The translations under genes were made by a program, and so were the position numbers. 64,000 nucleotides of DNA from Planococcus citri (Eukaryota > Arthropoda > Insecta > Hemiptera > Pseudococcidae), in contig NC_088679.1 of the NCBI RefSeq assembly GCF_950023065.1, positions 24,428,001-24,492,000 on the forward strand, given 5' to 3'. The notes below the pieces were generated by a model, which had not been told where the DNA came from, searched no databases, and saw only the letters and a list, made by a program, of their open reading frames with translations. Each line of letters starts with the position of its first letter. The stretch's first letter is position 1. Of this stretch, positions 43,560-54,479 are shown piece after piece.

Positions 43560-44340
43560 TTACTTTCCTCATTTATGTGAAATAAACCTGACGGGAAACT
43601 CTGTTAACTAAGTACTTAAATGTAACTGAAACGAAACGAACAGAATAACGTGTCTAATGAATAACAATCTTTATTAACTTGACTGTAGAAGTACAAATAT
43701 TCACTTGAGCAATTTTAAAAATTGAATTCGACGATGAATCGACATAGTACAAGTATGTAGTATGTCTTCTCTTATTGCTTTCTTCCATAGTTTTTTTTAA
43801 AAAACTTGAGAGACAACTGATCAATTTTTTGGGCATTCTGATCGTGAGAACGCAGATGTTTAATACGAATAAAATTAGGACTACTTACTTTTGACATTAT
43901 ATCAGACTTTTAAAAACACTAGTAAAAAAGGTTGTTGATTTTCTAACATTAAGGTAAGTATGTCAGACTTTGAAAAAATTGAAAAGAATCTTTTGATTTT
44001 CTATAGTCTGACTTAAAAAAAAACAACAATGAATTAGGTTCTAAAATTGTAACACTATTCAACTTTAAAAATGACTTTCTGATCATAAATATGAGACTTT
44101 TAAAAATTTGCATAATCCTGAATATTAAGTTGACTTGAACGAAAAACGTATCCATGATTTAAGACTTTCCTCGGAGAGGAGACGTTACTTTTACCTACAT
44201 CTATTTTTTTTTTGCGTGATTCATTTTAGTGTACGTAGTACTTGGTAGGTAGGTAGGTGCAGAACTAAAGTGTTGAACGAAGAAAATCAAATCAGAATAT
44301 GTATCATTTAAAATTATGGAAGCTTACGTTTACAAAACAT
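43560..44340. repeat. Array flank shared with 38936-40180
   Basis: Carries the same ordered segments: ctgaaacgaaacgaacag, acgtgtctaatga, cttttaaaaacactagt, aaaaaaggttgttgatt and agaactaaagtgttgaa. It also contains a run of gtaggtaggtaggt at about 44243. Confidence 0.55.
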
Positions 44341-44650
44341 AAATGTATATCAACACTTGAAATTAGATAAAAATAAGAAATGTGAACTCTGATTAATAAA
44401 AATTGAATTAAGTATGCATTAAGGTTTTCAAAACCAATAACAAAACATAACATTTACTACGTTGAGATAAGAATGAAATTCAACGAAAAAAAAAAACAAC
44501 TTCTAGATTGTTAGAAATCGAGTGGAAAACACCATTCTCATCTCTAAGCCCATAAATTTAAAAAAATAAGCATGAATAAAATTACGAAGTGTGGTATTAT
44601 TTTTTGTATGTCAGGTCTAACCATAACATTAAAATCATGAAAACTTTTGG
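44341..44650. repeat. Array U copy 7 (a to L1)
   Basis: Contains a segment at 44410-44520 (aaaacaacttctagattg), tctctaagcccataaattt and L1 at 44602-44622 (gtatgtcaggtctaacc), then recombinase relic 4. Confidence 0.75.
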
Positions 44651-44659
44651 GTTTAATAA

Positions 44660-44965
44660 TAGGTACTTACATACCTATTTTGAGAAACGAATACGTCATG
44701 TTACATGTATAGGTGCTCACTAGCGTTGTCCTAGTTGAATGATGTAGCAATCGTATGGGCATTGAAGCAAATCTTTTCGTCTAGTCAACTGGCGAGTGCA
44801 TTTACCTTTTTGATAGTTGACAAAAAAAAAAACGATGGTCTAGGTGATTTGGTCTTAATATCTTTTCAAAGTATTGCAACATGTTCGGCTTGATGTATTG
44901 TGAAGTATCGGGGTTTTTCAATTTAGAATCCGATTTTTTGTTTTGGGAATTTCAACAACATACCT
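44660..44965 (-). pseudogene. Tyrosine-recombinase-like relic 4, catalytic-domain middle
   Basis: The minus strand reads QYIKPNMLQYFEKILRPN followed by HLDHRFFFVNYQKGKCTRQ without a stop. After a frame change it reads AHTIATSFN, a stop, then DNASEHLYM. RPxxxxxRFFxxYQxGKC followed by IAxFLxL and YTGH is the pattern of the insect YR family between the first and second catalytic boxes, recalled from memory. Here the YTGH-like site is YTCN, so the catalytic His is not kept. It is the least damaged of the copies over this part, but its N-terminal half is missing. Confidence 0.6.
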
Positions 44966-45729
44966 AAATAGGTACCTACTGTACCACTTTTACGCAGAAA
45001 AATGAGCGCTTACAAAAACTCGAATTAAACTGATTCAATTTAAGAGAATACTGTGGATTATGGACCATTGATGAAAGTACATAGTTATACAAAGATACAA
45101 ATACTACTTGTATATACGAAATTGTTGATCAACAGATCAACTATTAATGAAAGCTTCTTTACTAATGAAGCGGGTTGAATTATTTTAATCTAAACAATAC
45201 ACTCGAATGTTACATAGCCAGTAAATACTATACTGAACTTGATGAATAGTTGGTAGGTGTGATCTATAAATAGGATATCATTGATTTCCAAGTTTTAAAA
45301 TTTTTGTGACCATGAAGTTTTTCGTGTACTTGAATTTGCTGAATTTGGAAAGGCGGAGTAATGTATATTTGTCTAAAGCCAATAAACGTTACATCTCGTC
45401 TGAACAAGAATTAGAATTTCCTCCATTCTGAGAACCATCGCTATTATTTTTTTTCTCGCAAGATGCCATTTTCTAAAATATTGAAAAAATTACTTCTATT
45501 TTTAAAAAACGCCTATGTATATAGTTGAAATTGAACAAAGATATGTACATCCTTATAGGAGATTGTTGATCAACAGATCAACCATTAACGAATGCTTCTT
45601 TACAAATGCAGCAGGTTGAATTTGTTTTAATCCAAACAATACTGGAATGTTGAATAGCCAGCAATTACTATACAGAACTCAGTTGGTAGGTGTGATCTAT
45701 AAATAGGATATCAACAAAAGTGCGACTGG
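44966..45729. repeat. Array-derived DNA with an internal 0.5-kb direct repeat
   Basis: The segment gttgatcaacagatcaac, then gaagcgggttgaatt-like, gccagtaaatactata, ggtgtgatctataaatagg occurs at about 45123-45270 and again at 45562-45710. gttgatcaacagatcaac contains an imperfect dyad. 45271-45550 is unassigned. Confidence 0.6.
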
Positions 45730-46500
45730 TATTGACGTCACACCTGTATGGTTGGTGAGCATATAAAATGTAGTGTACCCTAGGATTATCTGGTAAAATT
45801 TTAATTAGGTATATTTATGAAATAGTCAAATTCGACTTAATTAGATTAAGACAAGGAAACTATTCAATTATGAATCGAGATCTCAGATCTTTTTATACTT
45901 ACAATATGAAATACCTAATTTTTGTAAGATTTCAAACATTGGACTTGAAAGATGTCTTACCTACTACACATTAATAGCAAAATCATAAGATTTACATTTA
46001 GATATCTTGGTTTTGATATGTGATCTTTTTAAAATTTAAAGAAAATAACTCGATAAATGAATTTGTTGATTTTTTTAGCAATTTTGATATTCATCGGTTG
46101 AATGATTTTCACAAATTTTGAGAATAATTAGAAATTTGATTCAATTTTTCGAGTATTTTTTTCAACCAAAATTATTTTTATTGAGACTGTTGGGTTCGTA
46201 GTCGATGAGCGAGAGAAAACGAAAAAATGAAATCGTTTTAGAATTTCTAACGAAAAATTCTGGTACTTTCTCTTTTTACAATATTCGATTTTAAATGTAA
46301 AATATGCAATATGTGCATTGCCTCCATTCCTGTTTTTGATTTGTCGATTTTTTTTGATTTTCACAGTACGCATCTGTCAAATATCAAAATTTCATTTGTA
46401 GCGACGTTTTCGTCGATGATTTTTTTAGTCCGAATATAAAAATAAAACGTTATGTTCGCCTGCTCGATTTTTCGTGAAAGCAAAATATTTTGGTTAATTT
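45730..46500. repeat. Array U copy 8 (L4 and right half)
   Basis: Contains a partial L4 (gacgtcacacctgtatgg at 45734), gacttaattagattaagac (45834), an inserted L2-distal piece (gatgtcttacctac at 45950), ttttcgagtatttttttc, ttgagactgttgggttcg (46180) and gaatataaaaataaaacg (46432). A minus-strand 107-codon ORF is AT-driven. Confidence 0.7.
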
Positions 46501-47139
46501 GCCAGTTTTTTACGCAGAAAAATAAACGCTTACAAAAACTCGCATTAAACTTATTCAGTTTCTTAGAATATTTAAGATGGAATTCAAACGAAAGTGCGTG
46601 TCCAATAGTACTCTTGATAATTTGGTGAAATGATAGTTCAAAAAAATATTTGTAAGGATAAGGAATTTGAAGTTGCATGAGCAAAAATTATATCAAATTT
46701 ATACAGTGTTGAACTTTTCCATTCAAAAAAATTTGAGTTCAAAAAATTATAAAAAAGTCAAATTTTGAAGATTTTAAAAAATATTCCCTAAAATATAGGG
46801 AAAAACTGTGAAAATTGAGCAAATGTGCTGAAAGAGGCGCTAAAAAAAAGGTAAAAATATGCTAATGCAATGCATTGATGGTCGAAATATGCAAAAATAT
46901 GCAAAATAACATTGGCTCATTGGACTCAAAATCTCTCAATTCGCGAAGATAATTAATGTATGTTGGATATTAGGTACCTTATTTCTAATAGCACAGAAAA
47001 ATACATGCAAAAGAATATGTTCTTCGTTTCTAATCATAACACTGTCTTTAGGTCACAATAATGACGAAATGAAATATTTTTTTTAAAAAACAGGTTCACA
47101 AAACATATCAACGCCTGAAATTAGACAAAAATTAGGAAT
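46501..47139. other. No gene; includes 46870-46950 repeat shared with 4560-4640
   Basis: Apart from the M5 companion (cagaaaaataaacgcttac at 46513) and the block matching 4.6 kb in inverse orientation, nothing was recognised. Confidence 0.5.
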
Positions 47140-48340
47140 TTGAACTCCAATTGATAAAAATTAAATCATGCAAGATTTTTAAAAACAGAATCATAAAACA
47201 TATCAACACTTACAATAAATTAGATAAAAATGAAAATTCTATTAAAACAACTTCTAGGTTGCAAGAAATCAAGGGAAAGAATGCCAATCTAATCCCTAAG
47301 CCCATAAATTATTTTAAAAAAACAAGCATGAACAATTGCGAAAATATGGTATCATTTTCCGCATGTCAAGTCAAACCAAAATACAATTAAAACAAAGAAA
47401 ACTTTTTGGTTTAATAATACTTCATTTTTGCCGGTTTCTGTATTCTGAAAATAAAATTAGAATGGATCTGAACTATCGATGTAGGTTTCTACCTACCTAC
47501 AGAAAATATATGCAAATTCGAAGAGTTTGACATGGTTTAAGTATCTAGTTTTTATGCATATGTATGCCTAATATGATTAGAAGGGTTAATTTTTCGTTTT
47601 ATATAAGTATTCCTACACAGTACACTTGACAAACCCATTCACAACTTCACATTAATGGAAAACAAAAAATGAAACGAAAAATTGAAAACTTGAAAACTCA
47701 AACGCATGAATTGAATATCATAAAAATACCAAACAATTGAGCGTGAAAACATTAATTTCCTCATCTACGAGTATGTAAAAGGTACTATTGAAGAAGAAAT
47801 TTGTCGATTTTTAGACTAAACTATGATTTCACGATTTAATAAAAGTGTTCGAACATCTGAATTTTGCTTTTTTCCCAGTAAAAAAGAATCAATTTATCTA
47901 TCGATGAAATCAAAATAATGCTCCATGGTCCACAAACCATTCATTTTTGTTTTCACTTAGAAAATCCTTCAAGTAGCAAATTTCTTTTAAAATGAAAATA
48001 CCTAACTTTTGTAAGATTTCAAACGTTGGACTTAAAAAATGCCTTACCTATAGCAAAATCATGAGAAATTATTTATTTGGCAATCATACTACGTTGGTTT
48101 CCACTTGAATTAGAACTGAAAATCGGCAATAAGTACCACGCATATTTACTTAATAAAAAATTGAATACTTCGATACAAGTAAAGAAAACAAACTCGCATA
48201 AGAAAAGTGAAGTACATACCTACCAGTTGTACATTACTACATAGGCTACGTCGTAGGTACTCGATTAAAACACAAAGTTTTAAAATTATGAATCAGTTCC
48301 GAATGACGCGCGAGACAAAAAAAATTACTTACAGAGAAGA
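47140..48340. repeat. Array U copy 9 (nearly complete)
   Basis: Contains a (47160-47270), L1 (47359), gccggtttctgtattctg, ggttaatttttcg, gagcgtgaaaacatt, L2 (47900), aatgccttacctatagc (48040), tttccacttgaattagaac (48099), ggctacgtcgtagg (48244) and L3 (48302). It is one of the two best copies for building a consensus. Confidence 0.8.
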
Positions 48341-48656
48341 ATTGACTTTTTTGTTTGTGTGTGATCATGAATCGGTATGTAGGTACTGCGTATCTCCTCA
48401 AGAATATGGGGTTACAGATTTACTTTATTATTTAAAAATGAAAACTATGTGTATTGATGACGAACTAAAAAGATTTGCAAGAAGACATAAAGAAATCATC
48501 CAAATGAAATCGCGGCCGGAGTGATGTTCTTGAATCCACTGAAATAAGTCGACTTGAACGTGAAACACCTTTCGATTTAAGTAATTAATCTATGACACAT
48601 AAATGTATATGTATATATGTCTTACCTAACCATTTGGAAACAGAATCATCTCAAAA

Positions 48657-48810
48657 AACGACTCCATTCCTTGGCCACTGAGGTCACCGGATTTCAATGC
48701 CTGTGGCTTTTTTCTATAGGGACATCTTAAGCTAAAACATATACACATTACACAACCAAAGTCGTGATTTGGTAGATTTGAAGAAAATAATTTGCGCTGA
48801 ATGTCATTTT
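48657..48810 (+). pseudogene. Tc1/mariner-superfamily transposase relic (C-terminal part)
   Basis: The plus-strand frame reads WPLRSPDFNACGFFL, a stop (48717-48719), GHLKLKHIHITQPKS and, after a +1 shift, RDLVDLKKIICAEC. The pattern WPxRSPDLxPxDFFLWGxLK, followed by a xxLxxLKxxIxxxC helix, is typical of the end of the DDE/D domain in this superfamily; the D of SPDF would be the third catalytic residue. The upstream catalytic part is absent. It lies between an L3 block and the gacttaattagattaagac segment, so it is an old insertion in the array. Confidence 0.65.
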
Positions 48811-49150
48811 CGACTTAATTAGATTAAGACAAGGAAACGATTCAATTATGAATGGAGATCTGAGAGCTTTTTAAAATTTATAGAAATGGATACCTAACTC
48901 GATGAATGAGTTCGTTGATTTCTTGGCAATTTTGATATTTATCAATTGAATGATTTTCGCGAATTTTGAGAATAATTGAAAATTCGATTCAATTTTTCGA
49001 TTATCGTACCTAGGTACATACATACTTACTTAGAACTAAAGCGTTAAATTAGGAAAATTACGAGATCATTCAAAATTCACGAGAGCTTAGTAACAAATTA
49101 TTTTTATTGATTTATGGTTCGCATAATGAATTGAAACGATCACTGAAGTA
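48811..49150. repeat. Array segment following L4 (copy in relic 5 unit)
   Basis: Contains tcgacttaattagattaag, gacaaggaaacgattcaatt, tcgatgaatgagttcg and agagcttagtaacaaatta, matching 42185-42530 in order. Confidence 0.7.
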
Positions 49151-49158
49151 AAAGTAAA

Positions 49159-49672
49159 TCATATGTGAGTACGTAAATATGTGGGTGTCAAATACCTACG
49201 TATTCTTACATGACTCATTCGTATTGATTCATTGGCCAGTTTTATGCAGAAAATTAAGCGCTTACATTGGGTGAGGTACGCATCTCCCAAAAGACTTTTC
49301 ATCAGTATCAAGAAAGAACGGCGCCGGCGGTCTAGGTTGTTTGGTCTTAACGCTGTCTTGATGTATTGTAAAGTATCGGGGTTTTTCATTTTAGAATCCG
49401 ATTTTTTTGTTTTGAAAATTTCAACAAAATAAATATTAAATGTCGAGGAACGTTGAGAATGTCTACATCCTGTATAATGACGTTGATCAATTCATCTACT
49501 CGCATAGCTCCCAAAATATCCAAAATCATGACTACCTACTTGTTTTGGACATTTCTTCCGTAAAAGGTTTTCTATCTGGAACTTTCATTGACCTTTTCCA
49601 TTTTTGGAAAGCATTATTTATGCATTCTGATGAAATTGAAGCCATTGGGTAGGCAATCGATTGTCTAATGCA
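49159..49672 (-). pseudogene. Tyrosine-recombinase-like relic 5, longest span
   Basis: Minus strand, 5' to 3': core-binding remnant (WLQFHQNA, NAFQKWKRSMKVPDRK) at 49555-49665; MILDILGAMRVDELINVIIQ followed by DVDILNVPRHLIFILL from 49529, with the catalytic Arg codon at 49500-49502; a frame break; KNPDTLQYIKTALRPNNLDR followed by RRRSFLI. The KRKSEGFESKK linker seen in relic 2 is deleted. Relics 2, 3 and 5 together show the same gene layout, and all lie on the minus strand. No Tyr nucleophile is visible, and the copy cannot be functional. Confidence 0.65.
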
Positions 49673-50062
49673 GATGCACCAATTATCTATATCAAATGAA
49701 GTTGTATGTATTTACGTACTTACTACTTTTGTCTGCAAATACATCTTCTACAATTTCATTTTTTGTTAACATTTTTTGAAACGATGGAACGATGAAGACT
49801 ACTGGCTTACTAACATACGTACCGAATTCAAAAGGGAGTTACTTGGATATGGGATACGTCAGTGTTGGATGTCCATGTTTATTGTTTACCTACATTTTTG
49901 GCTGTTTTTACACATTTTTTCTCAATTTTTGACGATATGATTTATCTTTGATATTGGATCTCATATCGATAGATATCAACACCACTAAAATTTTGAGTTG
50001 CTCCCCCTCGCTTATGGCTTATGTGAAATAAACCTAACGGGAAACTCTATACGAATAGAATA
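49673..50062. repeat. Array flank shared with 39000-39120 and 43500-43620
   Basis: Contains atcttctacaatttcattt, ggaacgatgaagacta-like, tcgatagatatcaacacc and aaataaacctaacgggaaac, in the order seen at 43.5 kb. It ends where the LTR-like insert starts. Confidence 0.6.
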
Positions 50063-51159
50063 TGTGAGGAGGAGGAATGCCTTAACCGCGTATCGTGGGT
50101 ATTCTTATACCCACTATACTCGCGGGTATTAATGTAGAAAAACCAGTACACTATATTTTCATGTATTGTTCTACTGTGGTGTGTGTGTGTGTGTGTGTGT
50201 GTGTGTAAGCTTTGACGTCAGTCAAGGACTTTTCCGAATTCGCATAGGGCTCGTCTCTAGGCGAACCGCACTCGATTCTCACTTGATCTTTTACGTCTGG
50301 CCAGGGTAGAACTTCTCGTCACCAAAACGATTGTTCATATCGTTCATAATGGGTATTAGTATCCTTCTTGCATATTATTTTAATTATTATCCGCTTGTTC
50401 GGTGTGAATTTGTATGTCTATTAACGTAATGTAAATCGTGAGATACATCGTCTCGTTATATCGTTTTTATGGTATTTTTGGATCACGTCCCATAATCCGG
50501 ACTTGGGGCTGTGATCTAGTTTCAAAATGTATTCCTCAGACTTTTAGAATTATCGATCGGACCTAGAATTGGTGAGTCCTCAGGAGAGATAATTTAACGT
50601 GAACAGTTTTGGGTAAGTAATGAAAAAAGCTTACTCGTGGAGTCTGGTACTCCGCTGCGGTTAACTCCTTTTAATAATTTATTATAATTATTATTACGAT
50701 CAACTAATAGTGAATAGGTATAATTACTTCGTGCCTATGTTCATAGTATCGATATTGCTTTAATTGATAACTGAGTATTTACGTGTTATCAAATGTTATG
50801 TGTCTTGCTACATATTCAAATATTTGTTCATTTGATATGTATTTCTATGTAAATCTCCTTTTGGCATACGTGATTTACGTAATTTCCATGTATAGATGTA
50901 TAAAGTGAATATAGGCTATCTGTACATGTTCTTTCGAGTTTTATTTAATATTACGTAAGGCTCAACTTTTATAAGATGTTAGAGGGTCGCTAATAGAAAG
51001 AGCCTGCCTCCAGAGCTAGCTAGGTATCAGGCAATTATTCCCCTCCCAGGGAATAATTATTTGATTCCCTTATTATGAGCCGCCAGACAAAACTTCTTAC
51101 CGTCAAAAGTAATTAGTTACTTTCTACCACTGCTATCTATTACAATCCCCACTATTACA
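50063..51159. mobile_element. LTR-like insertion of about 1.1 kb
   Basis: Unlike the rest of the array this block has no partner in the window. The array sequence cgaatagaata on its left and ttaacgtgtc on its right are adjacent in other copies (gaacagaataacgtgtc). It starts tgtgaggaggagg and ends cactattaca, that is TG...CA, as in solo LTRs. A clear 4-6 bp target duplication is not visible. It contains a (GT)n tract at 50177-50206, a dyad-rich start (gtgggtattcttatacccac) and no ORF of note. A solo LTR is the best guess. Confidence 0.45.
50177..50206. repeat. (GT)n microsatellite
   Basis: About 15 uninterrupted or nearly uninterrupted GT units inside the LTR-like insert. Confidence 0.95.
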
Positions 51160-51889
51160 TTTAACGTGTCAAAGTCAAATGATTAACTTTATCAACTGCA
51201 GAAGTTTGGAGGTTTTTCGTGGCTCATGTGTTTGGCCAATTGCCGAGTATCAAACCACACAACCTGGTTTTTTTTTTTTTTTTACTTCATTTGTGATCCT
51301 CTGTGTGGGTAAGTACAGAACAAATATAGTGTTAAATGAGTAAAATTAAATGTGAATAGGTATCATTCAAAATTATGGAAGCTTATACATACCTATAATA
51401 GATTATTTTTATTTAAGGTATCTGTTGTTCATTAATTCATCACGAATTGAAACGATCAATGATTCTGAAAACAAAAAAGATTCTTTGATGATACTGATCA
51501 GTGATCAATGAAGTTAAAGCAGTAGTAAATATGTAGGTGTCAAAAATGTAGTTTTTTCTCATGAAGTAATACGCTACATGACTCATTGGTATCATGATTA
51601 TATTCTGCCGGTTATACGCAGAAAAATAAGCGCTTACAGAAACTCGCATTAAACTGGTTCAATTAAATAAAACATTGATTTTGGTAAACGTATTTCAAAT
51701 GAAATCATTTGTTCGTATTGGAAACGCACGAGTATTCTCCAATATTATTTCAACGAAATTCTTTCTTGATATTTCCACGAACATCAATCTCATCGCTCCA
51801 GTTATCATAACACTGTCTTTATGTGTAGGTAGAGGTACACAATAATGACAAAATGGCATTTTTTAAAGAAACGGGATCACAAAACATAC
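51160..51889. repeat. Array U flank with M5 copy
   Basis: Contains gagtatcaaaccacacaacc at about 51246 (also at 34411), a T run, M5 at 51424-51515, cagaaaaataagcgcttac at 51619 and then unassigned sequence to the next a segment. Confidence 0.6.
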
Positions 51890-52700
51890 TCGTATCAACA
51901 CTTAAATTCAGATAAACACGAGAAACGTGAACTCCGATTAACAAAAATTAAATTATAGGTACCATACAAAGTTTTTTAAAAACAGAATCACAAAACATAC
52001 CCACTTGTTAACACTTATAAATTGCAACTAAATTAAATGAAAATGAAATTCAACTAAAACCCATTCATAACTTCGCAAGATATGCATGAAAATGAAAAAC
52101 AAAAAATAAACGAAAAATTGAAAACTTGCAAACTCACACGCATAAGTATCATAATACCAAGCAATTGACCGTGAAAACATCGAGTTCCATAGCTATGTAC
52201 ATACAAAAATACTCTAACAAGAAATTTGTCGATTTTTCAGCAAGAATTGGATTTTACGACTTAATAAAAATGTTTGAACATCCGAATTTTGCTCATTTTC
52301 CAGTAAAAACGAATCAATTTATCCATCGATGAAGTCAAAATAATGGCCCATGTTCCACAAACCACTTATTTTTTGTTCAACTTGGAAAATCCTTCAAGTA
52401 GTAAATTTCTTTCAAAATGAAATACCCAACTTTCGTACGATTTCAAACATTAGACTTGAAAGACGCCTTACCCATAGCAAAAGTCATTTAGATTGACTTG
52501 GACGTACGTTGCGTGGACGTTTTCTTGTTTTGATACAAGTAAAGAAAACAAGCTCACATTAGAAAAAATTCAAGAGGAAACCTATATTTTGTAAGTACTA
52601 AGTAGGCTATGTCGTATAGGTACTTACTTAATTAAAACAGAAAGTTTGAAATTATAAATCATTCAGAATGACGAGGCAAAAAAATTTACTTACGAAGGAG
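51890..52700. repeat. Array U copy 10 (L1 deleted)
   Basis: The a segment (51970-52060) jumps to acccattcataacttcgc, then gaccgtgaaaacatcgag, L2 at 52325, acgccttacccatagc (52464), ggctatgtcgtatagg and L3 at 52668. Confidence 0.75.
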
Positions 52701-53900
52701 AATAAAATACGCAGAGGGTTTTTTTGGAAGATAAGTCATTTCCATTTTTTGAACTTTCTTGATACTCATGCAGGTACCTATCTAATTTTGCAAGTTCGAC
52801 ATTTTTTAGATAATTTTCGCATATTTTATGAAAAATTTAATACTTTGATACAAGTAGAAACTCACATACTTAAGACAAATATTTGGAAAAAATTGAAATA
52901 ATTGATACACGTACCTACAAGAGTGAAAAAAAATTCAAGAGAAAAATTATATTTGTGAGTACCGAGTAGGCTATGTCGGTCTTAAGTACTTGATTAAAAC
53001 AGAAAGTTTGAAGTTATAAATCAGTTCAGAATGTCGAGACAAAAAAATTTACTTACGTAGGAGAATTGGCCTAGATCTTACCGAAAAATATGAACAGATG
53101 GAAGCTTTTATGAAATGTTGGTATTTGTCTTTTTTCGTTTTGTGAACTAACGATTTTGAACAATAATTTTCTTTGTTGATATAAAAAATAATTAAAGACA
53201 ATTTTATTATGATTTGAAATTCGTGTGTCCAATTTCGCGAGTTCGAAATTTTGTAGATAATTTTTCGAGTGTTCATTTTCCCAAGAGATGGCTGCTTAAG
53301 CTATACAGCATCGAAGGCGCCGGTAACATATGGTGACGATGTCACACCTGTAGGTTGGTGAGCGTATCAAATGTCCTGGTCCAATTTTAATTATGTTTTA
53401 TGAGATAGTCAAATTTGACTTATTAGATTAAGATAAGGAAATGATTCAATTATAAATCGATATCTCAGATCTTTTTAATGTTTAAAGAAATAACTCGATA
53501 AATGAGTTCGTCGATTTTTTGGCAATTCTGATATTCATCAATATTGAACGATTTTCGCAAATTTTGAGAATAATTAAAAATTTGATTCAATTTTTCGATT
53601 ATCTTTTTGAACCAAAATTCTTTTTGAAAAAAAGAAATCGTTTTAGAATTAAAAAAAAAAAAAGGCTGGTACTTCCTCTTTTTGCAATTAGATATTTGAT
53701 TTTGAATGTAAAATGTGCATTGCATAAATTCCTTCTTTTAAAATTTTATGATTTTTTTGTTCTTCGCATACGCTGGTCAAATGTCGAAATTTCGTTTGGA
53801 GCAACTTTTTCATCGATGATTTTTTGGATCCGAATATAAAAATAAAACTTGATGTTCGTCTGTCCGATTTTTCGTGAAAGCAAAGTATGTATTAAAATTA
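52701..53900. repeat. Array U copy 11 (right half)
   Basis: Contains aaaattcaagagaaaaatt, ggctatgtcggtc, L3 at 53032, gaactaacgattttgaac, L4 at 53284, gattaagataaggaaatg, cgatttttcgtgaaagc and gaccaaaattctttttg-like segments. L3 occurs twice within 370 bp (52668 and 53032), a local tandem duplication. Confidence 0.75.
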
Positions 53901-54479
53901 AGAAACTTTTTGGTTGAATAATACGTACTTACTTCTTCTACAATTTTATTTTTTGTTAACATTTTTTGGAACGATGGAACGATGAAGACTACTTACCAAA
54001 TTCAAAGTGGAGTCATATTATTTATTTGGAATTTATATTTTGTTAGTCCATTGGGTGATCCACCCTAGTGTACAATTACATACTCTGTATAGGTAAGTAC
54101 AGAACTAAAGCGTTAAATGAGTAAAATTATAATTATGAGAATAGGTATCATTTAAAATTATGCAAGTTTAGATGATAGAATATTTTTATTGATCTGTTGT
54201 TCATCAATTCATCACGAATTGAAACGATCAATGATTCTGGAAGCAAAAACGATGGATGATACTGATCAGTGATCAATAATGAAGTAAAAGCAGATAATAA
54301 ATATGTGAGCATAAAAAATGTAGGTACATATTTTTTTTCTTAAGAATTATACACTACATGACACATTGGTATTGATTAATCTGCCAGTTTTACGCAGAAA
54401 AATAAGCGCTTACAAAAACTCGCATTAAACTGGTTCTTAACATTATCTTCTGGTAGGTACTATACTTACAGTAATAACA
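53901..54479. repeat. Array U flank with M5 copy
   Basis: Contains ggaacgatggaacgatgaag (53969), M5 at 54190-54285, cagaaaaataagcgcttac at 54396 and actggttcttaac. Confidence 0.65.
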
